A stretch of DNA of 19,193 nucleotides from Leucogyrophana mollusca (lineage: Eukaryota; Basidiomycota; Agaricomycetes; Boletales): the NCBI GenBank assembly GCA_021014945.1, contig MU266719.1, forward strand, positions 1 through 19,193. Direction: 5' to 3'. Both the position numbers and the translations under genes were made by a program. Shown piece by piece: positions 8,861-17,262 of the stretch. The notes below the pieces were generated by a model. It was not told the DNA's origin, did not search any database, and saw only the letters and a program-made list of their open reading frames with translations. The first letter of the stretch is position 1. Each line of letters starts with the position of its first letter.

Positions 8861-9490
8861 TGTCATATCCCATGCACACACGCACATCTCCGGTCCTCCA
8901 CCTTCATCTCCGGTCCTCCGACCTTGTAATACTCCTCTGTATGTTCTCTTATTGTTTGTTTCCTTATAAGATACACTCTGCCCTTGTGCTACTTATTGTC
9001 TTTATTGTTCTATATGACAGCTGTCAACTTATTGTTTCGACTTAACAATAATCTCCATTTCCTCCGAGCTCCGGCTCCATTCCTCTTTGCTCCGCTGACA
9101 TGTCTTTTTGTTATACAATCTATACTATACTCAATTTGTGTTGGTTATCCACATCTTGCTCCAGCTTACTTGTAGTATAAAAGCCTGTACTTTACATTGT
9201 TTGTACTCAGTTCAAATATCAACAAAGTTGATTCTCTTGCTCATCCTCTGTTCCTCCGCGTGCTCTGATCTCCGGACACAACTCCGCCCTCAGTCCCCTT
9301 CAATAACTTTGCGATAATCTTCCCTTAACTCCCTCGTTCTCCAACCTTTTCAAAATACTGCAACCAAGTCCACAGAAGGGCGCAGTGCATGAACTGAAGC
9401 CAAGTCCCTTCCGTCTTCATTATATCATTAAGCTTACCTCATTGCAATCTCTGGAGCTAGCTCCGGACCCCCGGAATCACGTACTTGACA
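8861..9490 (+). mobile_element. Solo LTR of a Ty3/gypsy-type element, 630 bp, TSD CTTTC
   Basis: It starts TGTCATATCCC and ends TTGACA, with identical 5-bp flanks CTTTC at 8856-8860 and 9491-9495. A TATA box (TATAAA) lies at 9176-9181, and CAGTTCAAATATCAAC follows at 9208-9223; the same 16-mer occurs at 11926-11941 in the LTR at 10172-12225. It therefore belongs to a related LTR family but is shorter. The short open frames inside it are not genes. A direct repeat with core CATCTCCGGTCCTCC lies at about 8883-8920. Confidence 0.92.
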
Positions 9491-9968
9491 CTTTCCACAA
9501 GTAAGTCCTGTTTTGACAAAGTCTTCCTGATAGTGTTCAAGGCTCAGCACTGCTGACTGCAGGAACTGGAGAACCTTTGCATTGACTGTCTTATCATGCT
9601 CAGGTCAGGGCGGAGCAGGGGTTGTGGTGGAATCCAAACGGTTGCGTGCCGAAGGCCTGTTAACCTACATTGAAAGGCCCATCAGACAGGACATAATCAT
9701 GATTATGACTACTACATACCCTGATGAGGTGATGTTCATGTGGCTGTGAAGGGCCCCAAGTGTTCATTGGCGCCTCCAGTAAGATATCTAATGAGGGCTA
9801 TATCATGAACAATGGAGAAACCTACCATATATCTCAAGTAAGCCCTGATGATTCTTTTCTGTCAGAGTTGGACAATTGAAGTCACCACCTGCTGAGATCT
9901 GATCATGATCACAAAACTGATCAAGTCACCTGATCTGATAAGGGTGAGATCATCATAGATCAGACAAA
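9491..9968 (+). other. Possible exon remnant (about 9601-9748) and otherwise unassigned DNA
   Basis: After the right TSD of the LTR there is a GTAAGT at about 9501 and several candidate AG acceptors up to about 9602. From there a frame is open to TGA at about 9748, with coding-like residues (GAGVVVESKRLRAEGLLTY, then ERPIRQD). The left half of the exon would be the sequence just before the LTR at 8861, so the LTR may have split an exon. I do not recognise the protein. From about 9750 to 9960 I see only AT-rich sequence and short TGATCATGATCA-like inverted repeats. Confidence 0.3.
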
Positions 9969-10200
9969 CAGAATAATTATGAATCCACCATTGACTGAAT
10001 ATCACACTGCTAATTAAATGTCATCAGATATCAGACTTATTTTGTGCCGATAAACGAACATCCTTATGTTACCCTGTCACTTTTGTAGATATATGCTTCT
10101 CAGATGAGCAGAATGATTATAAATCCATTGTCAACTGAATATCACAATGCTAATTAAATTTCATCAGTTATTGTCATATCCCGAACAGCCACGCGCCCCC

Positions 10201-11508
10201 GTTGATGAGCCTCGTGCCCATCTAAGCTCGGATACGACCGATATCCTAGGTTTTTCGACTTCGCGAAGCGCCACCGCATCCGGCGACCGATCCGCGAACG
10301 TGACTCGACTTCGGCGACCGGCAAGAAGCCTTCGCGAACGCCTGGAGCGCTTCAAGTTCCTCTGACTCACAAGCACGCGCCATTTCCCTACGCCCTACGC
10401 CCTCAACCCTTCCCCTAGGCCCTGGGCTTCTCTACCCTCGCATCACAAGCGTCTCCGAAGCTCTGGCTAGCGGGCGAGTGCCCATGTCCATCAAATGGGG
10501 CGAGTCAGTGTCGACCCACATCAAGTGCGATCGCCCTTGACCCAGGGCATCGCTTTGCGCCTTTCCGACGCTTCCATGACGTTGACGCTCATACTCTATC
10601 AATATTAACTCCTCGGCCACTATCGCAGAGTTACAGAAGTCGTGATTTAGCAGGTACGTGCTTGCCAAGACGCATGGACTGTGTATTGAGGATCGAGTAG
10701 CTGCCAGACCAACTGTAGTACAAGTAGACACTCTTGTATTGTAGACCTCAGTGAAGCACACCCCGTTTCTTCAGCTCACATTTCGAAGTCCACATCTCTA
10801 AGCAGCAGCGCGACCAAGGGTCTTTGACTTATTGGTAGCGTATATCACTTATAGTGTTTTCCCCTCTGGCGACTCATTAGCGTACTACCCCTTTCGGTGT
10901 TCCCCCTTTGGCGTTCCCCCTTTGGCGTTCCTACTTTCTAGCGTTCTCTCCCTTTCGGCGACTCTTCAGCGACCAGCGTATCCCCTCGGCGATCCAGTTT
11001 TAGTCTCTCGACCTTAGCAACAGCGTATAGCTTGGGCGACCGGTCTCAGACCCGATCGCAATCCAGTCTACCATTGTCCTAGCGGTCTCAACTAACGACT
11101 TCGACGACCTTGTTTGCTTTCCGATTGCATTTGCATTCAGGCGGTCTCACTTGGTTATACTTGCTCGCTGTGTATCTTGACCAGCGATCGAGTTGTATCC
11201 CATACTAACCAAACCCCCTTTCCCCTCACTGACCTCGGCTGTCACCCACAGTCAAGACTCAGAGATCCTATGGAGATCCTCGCACCCCTCAGACTAGTTC
11301 CGCAGGTAGCCTATCTACAAGAGACTCGACCCTCCCTTCCTACTCCCCCATTTGCATTCCAGCAGCCCCACAGCTCAGTAATCAGACTCGCTCGCACTCA
11401 CTCGCACGGTCGCAGCGTCGCACAGTCTCGCACTAGCAGACCGACTGTTTGTTTGTTTGTCCTTTAGGTTTTGGGTTTTGCCTCTAGGCCCGCCCGCAAG
11501 CGCATCAC
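10201..11508. mobile_element. Unclassified 1.3-kb insertion inside an LTR
   Basis: It is absent from the sister LTR at 746-1498, where the same flanking motifs (GCCACG and ATACCATT) are only about 10 bp apart. It is more GC- and CpG-rich than its surroundings, especially 10201-10400. Its open frames (longest about 110 codons, minus strand, 10432-10761) are not recognisable. The ends show a weak inverted similarity (TGATGaGCcT at the left; TGATGcGCtT read inward from the right). No clear target duplication or retroelement coding sequence is visible. It could be a non-autonomous element or a longer LTR variant. Confidence 0.5.
10888..10930 (+). repeat. Short tandem repeat, 14-15-bp unit, three copies
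   Basis: The unit CCCCTTTGGCGTTC occurs exactly at 10903-10916 and 10917-10930. A variant copy precedes it at 10888-10902, and looser variants (CTTTCTAGCGTTC, CTTTCGGCGAC) follow to about 10962. It is inside the unclassified insertion. Confidence 0.8.
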
Positions 11509-12449
11509 TGTATACCATTTCCGGTCTCCTCCCGCACGTTTCCGCCTCACTCTGATCCCTCCGTCTAACAATCGTTGGACTTAGCAATTTCTAGATTCCT
11601 CGTTCCGCCTCTGGTCCTCCGGACTCTCCGCCGGTCCCTCGGACCGAACACCACCTCGTTTGGACCTTCTGTATGTTGTCAGTTATAGTTTCCATTTTAT
11701 TATGCATTGCCTTTGTTAGTCTCCATATTAACTTTATTATTTATCCTCCGTCTGTCATACTAATCCTGTGTACATCGCCCCCTCCGTTTTCCGGACCCAC
11801 TCCGTTCTCCGGAACTATTCCCCTTTGATCTTACTTATTGTTTCTTGCACCAGTTTCCGGTTACTGTACTCCGTAGCACAGCCCGACTCCGTACTATAAA
11901 TATTGCTCCGATGTATCTATGTACTTCAGTTCAAATATCAACTCAATCACCTCCTTTGCATTCCGCCTCTGATCTCCTCTCCGAATATCCTCTCTAAGTC
12001 TTTCCTTAAGACTTCCTCAGTTCTCCCTCATCTTTTGTATCACTCCGACTCCTTCCGATTCATCTCCGAAATACGGAACTGAACTCGAGCAAAGGCGCAG
12101 CACATAAGCTGAAGCCGACGTTCCATTCCGACTCTGGATTCAGTTCGTCCACTCCTATCCATATACCTACGCTTACTCCTTAGTCCGGAGTTCCCCGGAA
12201 AGCACCGGAGGAACCGGATTTGACAGTTATCAGACTTATTTTGTGCCAATAAATGAACATCCTTATGCTACCCTATTACTTTCATAGATATATGTTTCTC
12301 AGACCAGCAGAATGATTATGAATCCATTGTCAACTGAACATCAAACTGCTGGTTAGATGTCATCAGATATCAGACTTATTTTGTGCTGATAAGTTGATAT
12401 CCTTATGTTATCTTATTACTGGTGTAGATAAGCCTATATATGATTTTTC

Positions 12450-12728
12450 TTGCTTGTGTCTGCTTGTCAAATCTGTCCGGAAATAGCAGCACCTCCCCGA
12501 TTTCATGATGTGATTGACGGGGAAGCCAGCGGGTCACCGCAGGCGAGTAGTCCCCCAGACTCTCTGCCAGAGCTGGAGGACGCAGAGGGCCCACCCATGG
12601 GCGAGCCCTCCGATGTTTCTAGTAACTGGTGGTTCTACCACCAGACCGGCAATGTGCACTATAATTCTATATGGATTGATGGAAGTTTCCATTTGGGCTC
12701 GAAACATCCAGATTGGAACTTTCCCTAA
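12450..12728 (+). CDS. Unrecognised open frame, possible terminal exon
   Basis: A frame open to TAA at 12726-12728. The C-terminal half looks like real protein (NWWFYHQTGNVHYNSIW, then GSFHLGSKHPDWNFP), preceded by an acidic, Pro/Ser-rich segment. A 3' splice site (AATAG, then CAG) at about 12487 could mark an exon start, making the first twelve codons of the frame intronic. No domain is recognised and no partner exon is identified upstream, where the tandem repeat lies. Confidence 0.3.
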   Translation: MLVSACQICPEIAAPPRFHDVIDGEASGSPQASSPPDSLPELEDAEGPPMGEPSDVSSNWWFYHQTGNVHYNSIWIDGSFHLGSKHPDWNFP

Positions 12729-13034
12729 CTGCCAAATATAGGCAATACTTCACATCTCCGGCTCACCTGGCTGCAACATTCAGCCGCTTTTTTCAAGCTC
12801 AGCTCAAACTGTATTCCACAAGTGACATCATATGGTTTGCAAATGTTTGGCTGTATGTTTTGGATGATTCTGGGTGCTTTTTCAAGTGGCCAAAAGCGGA
12901 AATAACCACCACAACACCCAAAACATACCCATTATGGCTACACACATTATATCTGGCTTTCCCACACTCTTGCACACCCTCCCCTGCTTCCTCCTGCATC
13001 CTCTAGCACATATGTTAGATACCTATGTAGTAGG
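12729..13034. other. Stretch without a recognisable gene
   Basis: A 97-codon open frame (12713-13006) has no recognisable features. On the minus strand this is the region just downstream of the copia Pol relic. TGTTAGATACC at 13013 could be the outer end of a copia LTR (read TCTAACA on the minus strand), but no matching LTR start or target duplication was found. Confidence 0.35.
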
Positions 13035-13787
13035 TTAGTATTCTAGTATATAAAACAATGAAAATATAAATTTACTCCGCTTTTTTTCACCCAGAATGGG
13101 CGGGCGAGTGGTATGGTAAAGAGGTCGGTGATGTTCTCTTCTATAGAAACGCATGCAAGTCGAATGGTACTGGCGGCAACATGCTCGCGTAGAAAATGAT
13201 ATCGAAAGTTCGACTGGTCCATACAATTCGCTGAGTAAGAGTTGAATGTAACGGGTTTCACGGAGCGTGCTAGTCATCACAATATACTCTGCCTCGGTGG
13301 ATGACAGTGCGATAATAGATTGTGATCGTGCACCCCACACAACCGGTCCATCATTCAGAGTGATGACGAAACCCAAAATGGAGTGACGATGGGCCTGAGT
13401 TGCCCAGTCTGAGTCCACGTAGGCTGCAAGTCCTAGGTCTCCTCCACTGAGGATGAGCTTATAGTCCGACGTGCTTGTAAGGTAAGATATGACATGTTTT
13501 GTTGCCTCCCAATGGGGGCGACCTGGATTCTGCATGAATTGCGAGAGCGTTGTGACAGAAAAAGCAGTATCGGGTTGTGTGCTGGTAGCCGCATACATTA
13601 CCGACCCTACTCCCTCCTGGTGAGGGACGGTTTGCATGTCGGCGACTTGCGCTGGAGTGGCTGGGCACTGCTCGGTGCTGAGGAGCGTGCCCGATTCCAT
13701 TGGCGTGGAGACCTTCTTTGTGTTCGTGAGGCGAAAATGTTTGGCAATGGTACTGATATAGGGCGATAGTTCGCGCACTATGGTCAC
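13035..13787 (-). pseudogene. Ty1/copia Pol relic: RT connection and RNase H domain
   Basis: RNase H removes RNA from RNA-DNA hybrids during reverse transcription. The minus-strand frame reads ISTIAKHFRLTNTKKVSTPM, SVMYAATSTQPDTAF, PGRPHWEATKHVISYL, AAYVDSDWATQAHRHSI and IIALSSTEAEYI, the usual order for copia elements. The first RNase H aspartate (YVDSDW) and the glutamate of STEAEY are present. The family's next block (CDNQSAI...HARTKHID) is missing: SELYGPVE runs almost directly into RYHFLREHVA, which lies in another frame (13043-13261). This points to a small internal deletion that also shifts the frame at about 13195-13210. After the shift, ENITDLFTIPLARP is the normal C-terminus. It continues from the RT fragment at 13770-14283 through a second frameshift near 13770. 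Confidence 0.9.
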
Positions 13788-14283
13788 GTTTGACCTTAAG
13801 ACCGAGGAGCCATGTCAGTTCTCCCAGATCACTGATCTTGTACCATTTCGATAGTTCACTCTTGAACATTTTGATGTGAGTGATGTGATTTGACGCGACG
13901 GCCATGTCATCCACCGATACGGTGACCACTGAGTGTTCAGGTTTGACTCGTTTGAAGAATACTGACCGATCAATCTTCAAACGGTTGAAACCCATCTTGT
14001 TGAATGTCCCTGCCAACTCCTCTGACCACTCAAATCCAGCCTGTTTCATCCCATACAGCTCTCTCAGCAGCTTCAGCACCTTTCCCTCCTGGTCAGGCTT
14101 TAAGTATCCTGGTGGTGGATGCATGTATATGTCTTCTTTGATCTTGGCATAGAGGTAAGCACTCTTGATATCGACTTGATGGATCTCCCAGTCGTATTCG
14201 GCAGCCTTCGTGAGTACAGTGCGAATTGAAGACATGTGCACAGTGGGTGCCGACGTATTGAAATAATCGACACCATGTTGCTG
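13770..14283 (-). pseudogene. Ty1/copia Pol relic: reverse transcriptase core
   Basis: The minus-strand frame contains WEIHQVDIKSAYLYAKI with the first catalytic aspartate, then PPPGYLKP, LRELYGMKQAGFEW, and VSVDDMAVASN as the active-site motif, then SDLGELTWLLGLKVKRD. SVDD in place of YVDD is, as I recall, usual in agaricomycete copia elements and need not be a mutation. It is in the same frame as the fragment at 14284-14622, separated by one in-frame TGA (14284-14286, minus). At about 13770-13785 an indel moves the reading to the frame of the RNase H fragment. Confidence 0.92.
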
Positions 14284-14622
14284 TCAGCGACCATTGGCTA
14301 CTAGTTGTGCGTGAAGCTTTAGTTTCTCGCCATTTGGGCCACGCTTTGTCGCGAGTATGAAGTGACAAGGTATGATGTTGGCGCCAGCTGGTGCATCGAC
14401 AACTTCCCAAGTGTTTAACTTTTCGAGTTGAGCGAGTTCGTAATCGATTGCCTCTTGCCATTCAGCTGCGTCTGGCCCGTTCAAAGCTTCTGTCAGAGTT
14501 GGCTCGCGTTCGGCACTCGCAAAAGCAAACAATGGGAGTAAGTCGTAATCTTCACTGATTCCGTCCTCAGCGAAATCGGTGGGATCTTCGATGATGGTGG
14601 CAGCCTGCTCGCCTCGGTTCAA
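14284..14622 (-). pseudogene. Ty1/copia Pol relic: N-terminal reverse transcriptase segment
   Basis: The frame shows the usual entry to copia RT: EPTLTEALNGPDAAEWQEAI, then LEKLNTWEVVDAPAG and LKLHAQLVANGR. It is preceded by the acidic linker that separates integrase and RT in this superfamily. It ends at TGA 14284-14286, after which QQHGVDYFNTSAP continues in the same frame, so the break is a point change. The upstream TGA at 14647-14649 is also in the same frame. Confidence 0.9.
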
Positions 14623-14649
14623 TCTGGCATAATAACCAGGCGGAGGTCA

Positions 14650-15085
14650 TGCACAACGTGGCTGAATTGGTGGATTGGGGCTCACAGGTGCCTCAGAGTC
14701 TTCGGCAGTGTTTTCGGTGGTTGAGGGAGTATGCTGGGTGGCATTCGGGTCGTTTTGGTCATCACTGACCTTCAGCTCCCCCTCAAGCTGAATGTCACCT
14801 GGAATAGACACCTCCTCTGGTCAAAAGCTGACATCTCTTTCCACCGAAACTCTGTTCTTCGCTGGCCAATAGACGCGGAACCCCTTGCTCTCGTCATCGA
14901 AGCCAATGAATACACCTTCTGCAGTGTGAGGATTAAGCTTTCACCCATCAAGGGTTCGAACGTAGACAGTGGATTCGAACTCGTGGACTTGCAAGACATC
15001 TGGCGTCACATCGAAAACCATCTCGAATGGTGTCTTGTTCGGTAGGGCGCGGGTAGGGGGGCGATTCTTCGCTACTGCTTCAATG
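14650..15085 (-). pseudogene. Ty1/copia Pol relic: end of integrase and integrase-RT linker
   Basis: Reading on the minus strand from about 15085, AVAKNRPPTRALPNKTPFEM and VHEFESTVYVRTLDG are the end of the copia integrase core. KLNPHTAEGVFIGFDDES, FRVYWPAKNRVSVERDVSF and the linker IPGDIQLEGELKV follow in the same frame. Two TGA codons interrupt it, at 14941-14943 and 14821-14823 (minus strand). The catalytic DDE residues and all of gag and protease are missing because the relic ends at about 15085, where element B begins on the opposite strand. Confidence 0.85.
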
Positions 15086-15516
15086 GGGTAGTAGTTGCCC
15101 TGTTCAAGCGCTTCATTACTGAAGCGACAGCCCAGAAGGCACACGACAAGTATGCCGCAACGCGCTACTTGCGCGCCAAAGGCGCATTGGCTTTCTACAA
15201 CGAGATCCAGCGGCGAGCTGCTAGGATGATCCAAAGGCCTGATGATTATTCCATCAGGCGCAAGTTCCTGACCGGACTCCCGCACGAACTCGTGCAGGAT
15301 GTCCTCAAGTCGAGAGGAATCTCAGCTGAACACTTGTCAATCGACGAGATCCTAATTGCCGTAAGGCAGATGGAATCAGCCCACCGCTTTGTGGAACACC
15401 ACAGGCGGGGAATGGACCATAGTGCCCACCAGAGTGGTGGGAGTTCACAATGTCGAGATGACAAGCAACCCAATAGGTCGCGCGAGCAAGGACGCCCTTA
15501 CCAAGTGGTAAGGTGA
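15080..15516 (+). pseudogene. Ty3/gypsy Gag, central region, 5' truncated (element B)
   Basis: Gag forms the cytoplasmic particle in which element RNA is packed and copied. The frame reads VVALFKRFITEATAQKAHDK, ALAFYNEIQRRAARMIQRPD and YSIRRKFLTGLPHELVQDVL, the pattern of retrotransposon Gag in basidiomycete Ty3 elements. The N-terminus and 5' LTR are absent: the frame becomes recognisable only at about 15080, where it meets the copia relic. The frame ends at TGA 15514-15516, inside a perfect hairpin region (15496-15503/15506-15513); the family would continue, so one or more indels lie between 15510 and 15545. Confidence 0.85.
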
Positions 15517-15544
15517 ACCGACGCCATGATAAGGCGCCCAACTC

Positions 15545-16264
15545 TTGAGAAAGGGGAAATTACCCCAACAGGAACAAATACCAATCTGCCCCAGGGGCGG
15601 TAATGGGACTGGAGGATACCCTCCAAGGAAGAATAACTTTGGGGGCGACAAAGCCGCCCCCAAGAAATCACACCCACTGGGTGTGAAGTGCTATATATGT
15701 GGCGGGCAACATTATGCAAATGAGCATAAAGAGAAGGCGCAGCAACTGTTTGCTGTGCATATCATAGAGGAAGGTGAGCCTTCTCCTGAGGAAGACACAC
15801 CGACTGGCGCCGCCGCCAATGAGGCTGAGCAAGCCCAGCCTCCTGCAGAAAGTGAAGAGCCTTCCAATAACAAAGTTTCAGAGGAAGAGGACCCAGAGGG
15901 ATCCTCAGAGAACTCGGATGAGTACGTCCTGGAGCCATATGAATCATACAGGGAAGAGGATGACAATAGCAATATCATCTATATACGGGCCATGAACACA
16001 AGGTTCAATGTCCCTGACCTCGATGAGCCCATGAGCGTGGTGGAGGACAACGATGTCCCCCGCTCGAGGATGCAGACAACTCCTCTCACAGGGGGGGTAC
16101 TGCAGGACAGGAAGCCCTTCCAGAAGGAAGGAGGCCAAGGTGGCAATACCATCCCGAGGATGGTATTGTGCACAACAGTGACAAATGTCGCATATGCAAG
16201 GGATACCGCGCCCACTTGCACCAAGCAAGGGACGCAGAGGACGCGACCTATGAGGTCGCGGTAA
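15545..16264 (+). pseudogene. Ty3/gypsy Gag C-terminal region with zinc-knuckle-like motif (element B)
   Basis: The frame encodes a basic, Gly/Pro/Gln-rich segment, then CYICGGQHYANEH, which resembles the nucleocapsid CCHC knuckle but is short by one residue and has His in place of the last Cys. A long acidic Glu/Ser/Pro-rich linker follows. It ends at TAA 16262-16264, but coding-like sequence passes to another frame at about 16160-16200. Two hairpins with 9-bp arms flank the knuckle codons (15639-15663 and 15668-15686). Whether the altered knuckle still bound RNA cannot be judged. Confidence 0.75.
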
Positions 16265-17184
16265 CCGAGAGAGTAGATCATGAACACATGATCTATATGA
16301 ATGCCTGGGACACTTATGAAGCGTCCTCAATTGGACCCGAGTCAGAAGAGTATAGAGCACTGCTCACTCAACTGTCAAGGGCCAATGACAGGCTGCAGAC
16401 CGCCTCACGAATGGCGGATGAACTGGCCAGCGCGGCAGTCAAGACTGTGCGCAAGATGCGAGAAGGCCACCGATGGGTGGCCCACAGACTGCATCTGCAC
16501 TACCAGGGAGAGGGCAGTGAGGCCGAGTCTGAAGAAGACTCGACCCCATCGCCAGGACCAGCATGGGTCCTCGCCTCTGACGAGGCGGATACATCCACCA
16601 ATGAGGTGGAGCAATTATTGACGGAGCCTGTGGGATGCATGCGCTGCGTGAGCCATAGCAGTGGCGACTCCTCTCATGGAGAGGAGAGCAAACAGCTTCA
16701 TCCCATGCATGAAGCAAAAGCACCTGAAGAGCGAGAATATTGCTACACCATCAGGAAGCCCACGGCTACAGGACAGCGTCCCAAGAGGGACACTCGTGCA
16801 CAGCGGTGCATGGCAAGGTATATTACCCTCAACGGCTTTCGAGCCTACACACTGTTCGACTCTGGGAGCACGACCAACTCGGTCAGCCCCCAGGTGACGG
16901 AGGTAGTGAAGCTACCAGTTTTCCAACTGGATAACCCAGTGACATTGCAACTCGGCTGCATTGGCAGCCGCTCCAAAATATTCTATAGTTGCAATGTAAC
17001 CGCTGTGTTCGGTCCACTATCAGTGGACCACTACTTCGATGTCACGAACATCGATAGATACGACTGCATCGTAGGGAATCCCTGGATGCGTGAACACAGA
17101 GTCCTATTGGACTTCGCCAACGACGCCATTGTTATCAATGGTGTACCTATCCCCGCTCTTACGGAGGGGGAGGAACAGGAGTGA
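16168..17184 (+). pseudogene. Ty3/gypsy linker and aspartyl protease (element B)
   Basis: A 338-codon frame. The first about 200 residues are a helical, charged linker starting CRICKGYRAHLHQARDAED. The retropepsin domain begins at about residue 218, with the catalytic triplet DSGS at nt 16858 (residue 231) in YTLFDSGSTTNSVSP, then VTLQLGCIGSRSKI, VDHYFDVTNIDRYDCIVGNPW and a C-terminal INGVPIPAL. The active-site Asp-Ser-Gly is intact. Retropepsin cuts Gag-Pol into mature parts. The frame ends at TGA 17182-17184; RT lies downstream in the same frame (17263 on), so read-through or loss of a sense codon is possible. Confidence 0.88.
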
Positions 17185-17262
17185 CTAGCTCACTCGAAGT
17201 CCTCCGGTATCTCTACGAAAGTAGAGCCAGCAAGGACTTCTCGCCCCCACGCCACAAAAATA

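Larger units (their letters stand above)
10172..12225 (+). mobile_element. LTR of the same family as 746-1498, carrying a large internal insertion, TSD GTTAT
   Basis: The unit starts TGTCATATCCCG and ends TTTGACA, with GTTAT at 10167-10171 and 12226-12230. Bases 10172-10200 and about 11509-12225 align with the reverse complement of the solo LTR at 746-1498; together they give about 745 bp, the same size as that LTR. A TATA box (TATAAA) lies at 11895-11900. The 1.3 kb between 10201 and 11508 has no counterpart in the other copy. There is no gag or pol, so this is a solo LTR that was itself enlarged. Insertion into the 140-bp tandem array independently confirms its ends. Confidence 0.88.
9960..12434. 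repeat. Tandem repeat, three units of 140 bp, interrupted by an LTR insertion
   Basis: The landmark CAGAATRATTAT begins at 9969, 10109 and 12308. The first spacing is 140 bp. The second is also exactly 140 bp once the LTR (10172-12225) and one copy of its 5-bp target duplication are removed. Unit 1 is about 9969-10108, unit 2 is 10109-10171 plus 12231-12307, and unit 3 runs from 12308 to about 12434 and is incomplete. A shared core CAGACTTATTTTGTGC occurs in all three. Copies are roughly 85-95% identical by eye. No coding potential is seen. This could be a minisatellite or decayed tandem copies of a small element. Confidence 0.85.

Noticed and set aside
8984..9317. Two short hydrophobic ORFs that could be read as membrane peptides
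   Set aside because: They lie wholly in the pyrimidine-rich strand of a solo LTR with a defined target duplication.
10147..10365. A 72-codon ORF
   Set aside because: It crosses three unrelated units (tandem repeat, LTR start, insertion), so it cannot be an old gene.
13013..13080. A copia 3' LTR beginning or ending at TGTTAGATACC
   Set aside because: The terminus looks plausible, but no opposite LTR end, polypurine tract or target duplication could be fixed.
13035..14622. SVDD as an inactivating mutation of the copia RT
   Set aside because: As I recall, this form is common in agaricomycete copia elements, so it is more likely the lineage's normal motif; the stops and frameshifts are what disable it.
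15545..16360. Long minus-strand open frames opposite gag
   Set aside because: They mirror the plus-strand Gag/linker coding composition and have no recognisable domain; treated as shadows.
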